Source: Thiodiazotropha sp050305975
Lineage (GTDB): Bacteria; Pseudomonadota; Gammaproteobacteria; Chromatiales; Chromatiaceae
Direction of reading: 5' to 3'
Length of the DNA: 15,053 bases
NCBI GenBank assembly: GCA_050305975.1
Contig: JBNLGI010000149.1
Location: 1 to 15,053 of the forward strand
Position 1 is the first letter of the stretch. Each line of letters starts with the position of its first letter. The translations under genes and the position numbers were made by a program. The notes under the pieces are model-generated. The model did no database searches, was not told where the DNA came from, and worked only from the letters and a program-made list of their open reading frames with translations. This document shows positions 13,266-15,053 of this stretch, one piece after another.

Positions 13266-14486
13266 TCAAGAAAACTTATACCCCTTCGGCACCACCACGA
13301 TCCCCTTGGGTGAAATGGTGAACCGTGCGGCATCCTTCTCCTTGTCGAAGCCGATGCGCTCGCCCGGCGGCACCTCCACGTCCTTGTCGATGATGCAGTT
13401 CTCCAGCTGGGCGCCGTCACCCACCTTGACCCCGTTGAACAGGATCGAGTTGTGGATCACCGCCTCGTCGCCGATCTGCACCAGGGGGAAGAGGATCGAG
13501 CGCTGCACGCTGCCGCCGACAATCACCACACCACCGCCGACGATGGAGTTGATGAAAATCCCCTCGCTGCCCGACAGGCCGGGTACCGTACGCGCCGGCG
13601 GGTTCTGACCCTGATAGGTGCGGATCGGCCACTCCGGCTGATAGAGATCGAGTGACGGCACCGGATCGAGCAGCTCCATGTTGGCCTCGTAGTAGCTGTC
13701 GATGGTCCCCACATCGCGCCAGTAGCGGTCGGGACTGACACGCCCCTTCTCACCGCCGAAGCGGTAGGCGTAGACCCCTTCCCCGTCGATCAGACGTGGA
13801 ATGATGTCGTTGCCGAAGTCGTGATTCGAAGTCTTCTGTTCGCTGTCCTGCTCGAGGATTTCGATCAAGCGGTCCATGGAAAATACGTAGATGCCCATGG
13901 AGACCAGTGCGCGGTCGGGATCATCGGGAGTCGCCTCCGGTCGCGCCGGTTTCTCCTCGAAGGCGGTCACCCGCCCCATCTCATTCACGTTCATGACGCC
14001 GAACTGACTCGCTTCCTCCAGCGGCACCTGCATGCAGGCCACGGTGACACCCGACTGGTGCTCCTCGTGGTAGGCGATCATCGGCGCGTAGTCCATGCGG
14101 TAGATATGGTCTCCCGCGAGGATCAGCACCCGCTCCGCGCCGCTGCGCTTGAGCATATAGAGGTTCTGAAACACCGCGTCGGCGGTGCCGGCATACCAGT
14201 TGCCGCCGGTGCGCATCTGCGGCGGCACGGCGGTGATGTACTCCCCCAACTCCGGATTGAACAGGGACCAGCCGTCGCGCAGATGCTTCTGCAGAGAGTG
14301 GGACTTGTACTGGGTCAGCACCAGAACGCGGCGCAGCCCGGAATGGAGACAGTTGACCAGGGTGAAGTCGATGATCCGGTATTTACCGCCAAACGGCACG
14401 GCCGGTTTGGTGCGATCTTCAGTCAGGGGTTTTAAACGGGAGCCGTGTCCTCCAGCCAATATGACGGTCAGGGTTTTGTCCAGCAT
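13266..14486 (-). CDS. glgC: glucose-1-phosphate adenylyltransferase (ADP-glucose pyrophosphorylase)
   Basis: Makes ADP-glucose from glucose-1-phosphate and ATP, the committed and allosterically controlled step of glycogen synthesis. 406 residues. The nucleotidyltransferase domain has LAGGHGSRLKPLT (10-22), RTKPAVPFGGKYRIIDF (25-41), YAGTADAV (98-105), GDHIYRMDY with catalytic D126 (125-133) and FEEKPA with the glucose-1-phosphate lysine K179. The C-terminal part is a left-handed beta-helix of hexapeptide repeats (INSIVGGGVVIVGGSVQRSILF, split by turns). The ATG at 14486 has GGAG eight bases upstream (AGGAG); a longer in-frame start at 14576 would cover the promoter region and has no family similarity. 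It stands alone, convergent with acuI, with an unusual upstream region. Confidence 0.96.
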   Translation of the reverse strand: MLDKTLTVILAGGHGSRLKPLTEDRTKPAVPFGGKYRIIDFTLVNCLHSGLRRVLVLTQYKSHSLQKHLRDGWSLFNPELGEYITAVPPQMRTGGNWYAGTADAVFQNLYMLKRSGAERVLILAGDHIYRMDYAPMIAYHEEHQSGVTVACMQVPLEEASQFGVMNVNEMGRVTAFEEKPARPEATPDDPDRALVSMGIYVFSMDRLIEILEQDSEQKTSNHDFGNDIIPRLIDGEGVYAYRFGGEKGRVSPDRYWRDVGTIDSYYEANMELLDPVPSLDLYQPEWPIRTYQGQNPPARTVPGLSGSEGIFINSIVGGGVVIVGGSVQRSILFPLVQIGDEAVIHNSILFNGVKVGDGAQLENCIIDKDVEVPPGERIGFDKEKDAARFTISPKGIVVVPKGYKFS

Positions 14487-14558
14487 CAGGGGCACTCCTG
14501 CGTAAAGCGATGTTGGTGCGCGGCCTTGCGCCACGCAGAATCTTATCGCAGTACCCCC

Positions 14559-14574
14559 TGCAAAAAACACACCC
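14559..14574 (-). promoter_or_regulatory. candidate sigma-54 (RpoN) promoter of glgC
   Basis: Read on the minus strand, GG (14573-14572), ten bases, then GC (14561-14560), with TTGCA complete at the -12 element. This satisfies the invariant GG-N10-GC of sigma-54 promoters (TGGCACG-N4-TTGCA). The -24 side is weaker: GGGTGTG in place of TGGCACG. The implied start is near 14548, about 62 bases before the glgC ATG. T-rich spacers can produce such matches by chance. Confidence 0.4.
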
Positions 14575-14650
14575 AAGGCGGCTAACGGATCAACGACTTA
14601 TCGATTTTAACGAAACTGAGTCAATCAGAGGCGCCAGAATGGTACACCAC

Positions 14651-14707
14651 GCACTAATACGGTCCCTCTGTGGTAGCAGGCTTTCAGCATAGGCACCGCT
14701 TTGGTGC
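14651..14707 (-). promoter_or_regulatory. two NtrC-like dyad sites upstream of glgC
   Basis: GCACC-GCTTT-GGTGC (14693-14707) is a perfect dyad of the GCAC-N7-GTGC pattern of NtrC sites. GCACT-AATAC-GGTCC (14651-14665) matches the same pattern at 7 of 8 positions. Their centres are 42 bases apart and about 110 and 152 bases upstream of the start implied by the sigma-54-like element. NtrC sites of the E. coli glnA promoter are at about -108 and -140. The first dyad also lies inside a larger inverted repeat, so a structural role is possible. Confidence 0.4.
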
Positions 14708-14736
14708 GCACATCAGCAGCAGATGGCGCCTATGCG

Positions 14737-14766
14737 AAAAAGCCGGCGGTCGTGACGACCGCCGGC
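14737..14766 (-). terminator. intrinsic terminator of the 69-residue gene
   Basis: On the minus strand a perfect 12-base stem (GCCGGCGGTCGT with its complement, one-base loop, 14742-14766) is followed immediately by five T residues (AAAAA at 14737-14741 on the plus strand). It lies 25 bases past the stop of the gene at 14792-15001. A textbook rho-independent terminator; it would insulate glgC from upstream transcription. Confidence 0.9.
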
Positions 14767-14791
14767 CAGACTCATCGGACAGCGTACGGAC

Positions 14792-15001
14792 TCAGTGTTC
14801 CCGGTAGTGGGGATCGAGCCAGCACTTTGGCAGCGCCTCACCTGAAGGGAAGCTCATCTCTTCCTTGGCGAAGGACTCCGCATCCTGCAGCTCTTCCCCG
14901 GCGTGGAACCGGCCGACGATATGGTCATGGTTGGGGTTGAAAAGGTCGGAGAGACTCAGTACCTCAACCAGTTTTTCACTATTTTTCTGCATCAGAAACA
15001 T
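14792..15001 (-). CDS. small acidic protein of unknown function (69 residues)
   Basis: Not recognised as a named family. The product begins MFLMQKNSEKLVEVLSLSDL, continues FNPNHDHIVGRFHAGEELQD, and ends MSFPSGEALPKCWLDPHYREH. No signal peptide or membrane segment; one cysteine; several histidines. The sequence has the look of a conserved soluble small protein. Start evidence is strong: AAGGAGGT, a near-perfect SD, five bases before the ATG at 15001. A second ATG three codons on (14992) is less well placed. A strong terminator follows, so it is the last gene of its transcript, whose upstream part leaves the window. High predicted translation with no assigned role. Confidence 0.75.
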   Translation of the reverse strand: MFLMQKNSEKLVEVLSLSDLFNPNHDHIVGRFHAGEELQDAESFAKEEMSFPSGEALPKCWLDPHYREH

Positions 15002-15053
15002 CTTCGACCTCCTTCCCGATCGGTCAGGGGCTCGTCTCGCCTCCTAATAAAAT

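Larger units (their letters stand above)
14487..14791. other. glgC upstream region
   Basis: No gene. On the minus strand, going toward glgC, it contains: the terminator of the 69-residue gene (14737-14766); an 11-base inverted repeat with one mismatch (14687-14697 with 14725-14735); two NtrC-like dyads; a sigma-70-like pair TTGACT (14624-14619) and GATAAG (14602-14597) with a 16-base spacer; and a sigma-54-like -24/-12 element (14573-14559). The predicted glgC leader is about 60 bases from the sigma-54 start or about 105 from the sigma-70 start. Confidence 0.5.

Noticed and set aside
12939..13313. Plus-strand 124-codon frame between acuI and glgC
   Set aside because: It runs through the CCCTCTCC repeats and into antisense glgC; the translation is low in complexity and repeat-derived.
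1..15053. CRISPR array or phage-defence locus
   Set aside because: No regularly spaced direct repeats and no cas, toxin-antitoxin or restriction genes; the repeats present are inverted pairs of REP or MITE type.

Overview
The window looks like chromosomal DNA of a GC-rich, flagellated gammaproteobacterium with an oxidative TCA cycle and glycogen storage, possibly a sulfur-oxidising Chromatiales/Sedimenticola-type lineage. That placement is inferred from gene content and protein resemblance only. Most of the window is housekeeping sequence; the less ordinary parts are an arsenosugar-type gene trio, REP-like and other intergenic repeats, and the upstream region of glgC.

Layout from left to right. 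Bases 1-1323 hold the end of flgA, then flgM and flgN on the plus strand, with a sigma-28-like promoter before flgM. A REP-like inverted pair fills the convergent gap. Bases 1588-3850, on the minus strand, form a tightly overlapping operon: arsS (radical SAM), a GT2 glycosyltransferase (TIGR04283-like) and a DUF2064-type sugar/nucleotidyl transferase (TIGR04282-like). Bases 4179-5671 carry a small membrane protein, tRNA-Arg(CCU) with an extended -10 promoter, a secreted SNase-fold protein lacking the canonical catalytic residues, a lysine-rich DUF2934 protein and a 67-residue unknown. Bases 6001-10052 are sucA-sucB (E1 and E2 of 2-oxoglutarate dehydrogenase), overlapping by ATGA. After a second REP-like pair come a class I fumarase and an AcuI/YhdH-type acrylyl-CoA reductase, six bases apart. 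A composite repeat island with a terminator separates these from convergent glgC. The window ends with a 69-residue unknown protein that has a near-perfect Shine-Dalgarno and a strong terminator.

How the genes fit together. FlgM and FlgN are the checkpoint and chaperone pair of late flagellar assembly. The ars trio would build arsenosugars from methylated arsenic, but the methyltransferase ArsM is not in view. SucA, SucB and fumarase are three TCA components, and lpd (E3) is not in view. GlgC commits glucose-1-phosphate to glycogen. Its upstream region has a sigma-54-like -24/-12 element with two NtrC-like dyads about 110 and 150 bases upstream of the inferred start, the arrangement known from glnA. 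If real, this would tie carbon storage to nitrogen status. It is the most testable unusual idea here, and it is unproven.
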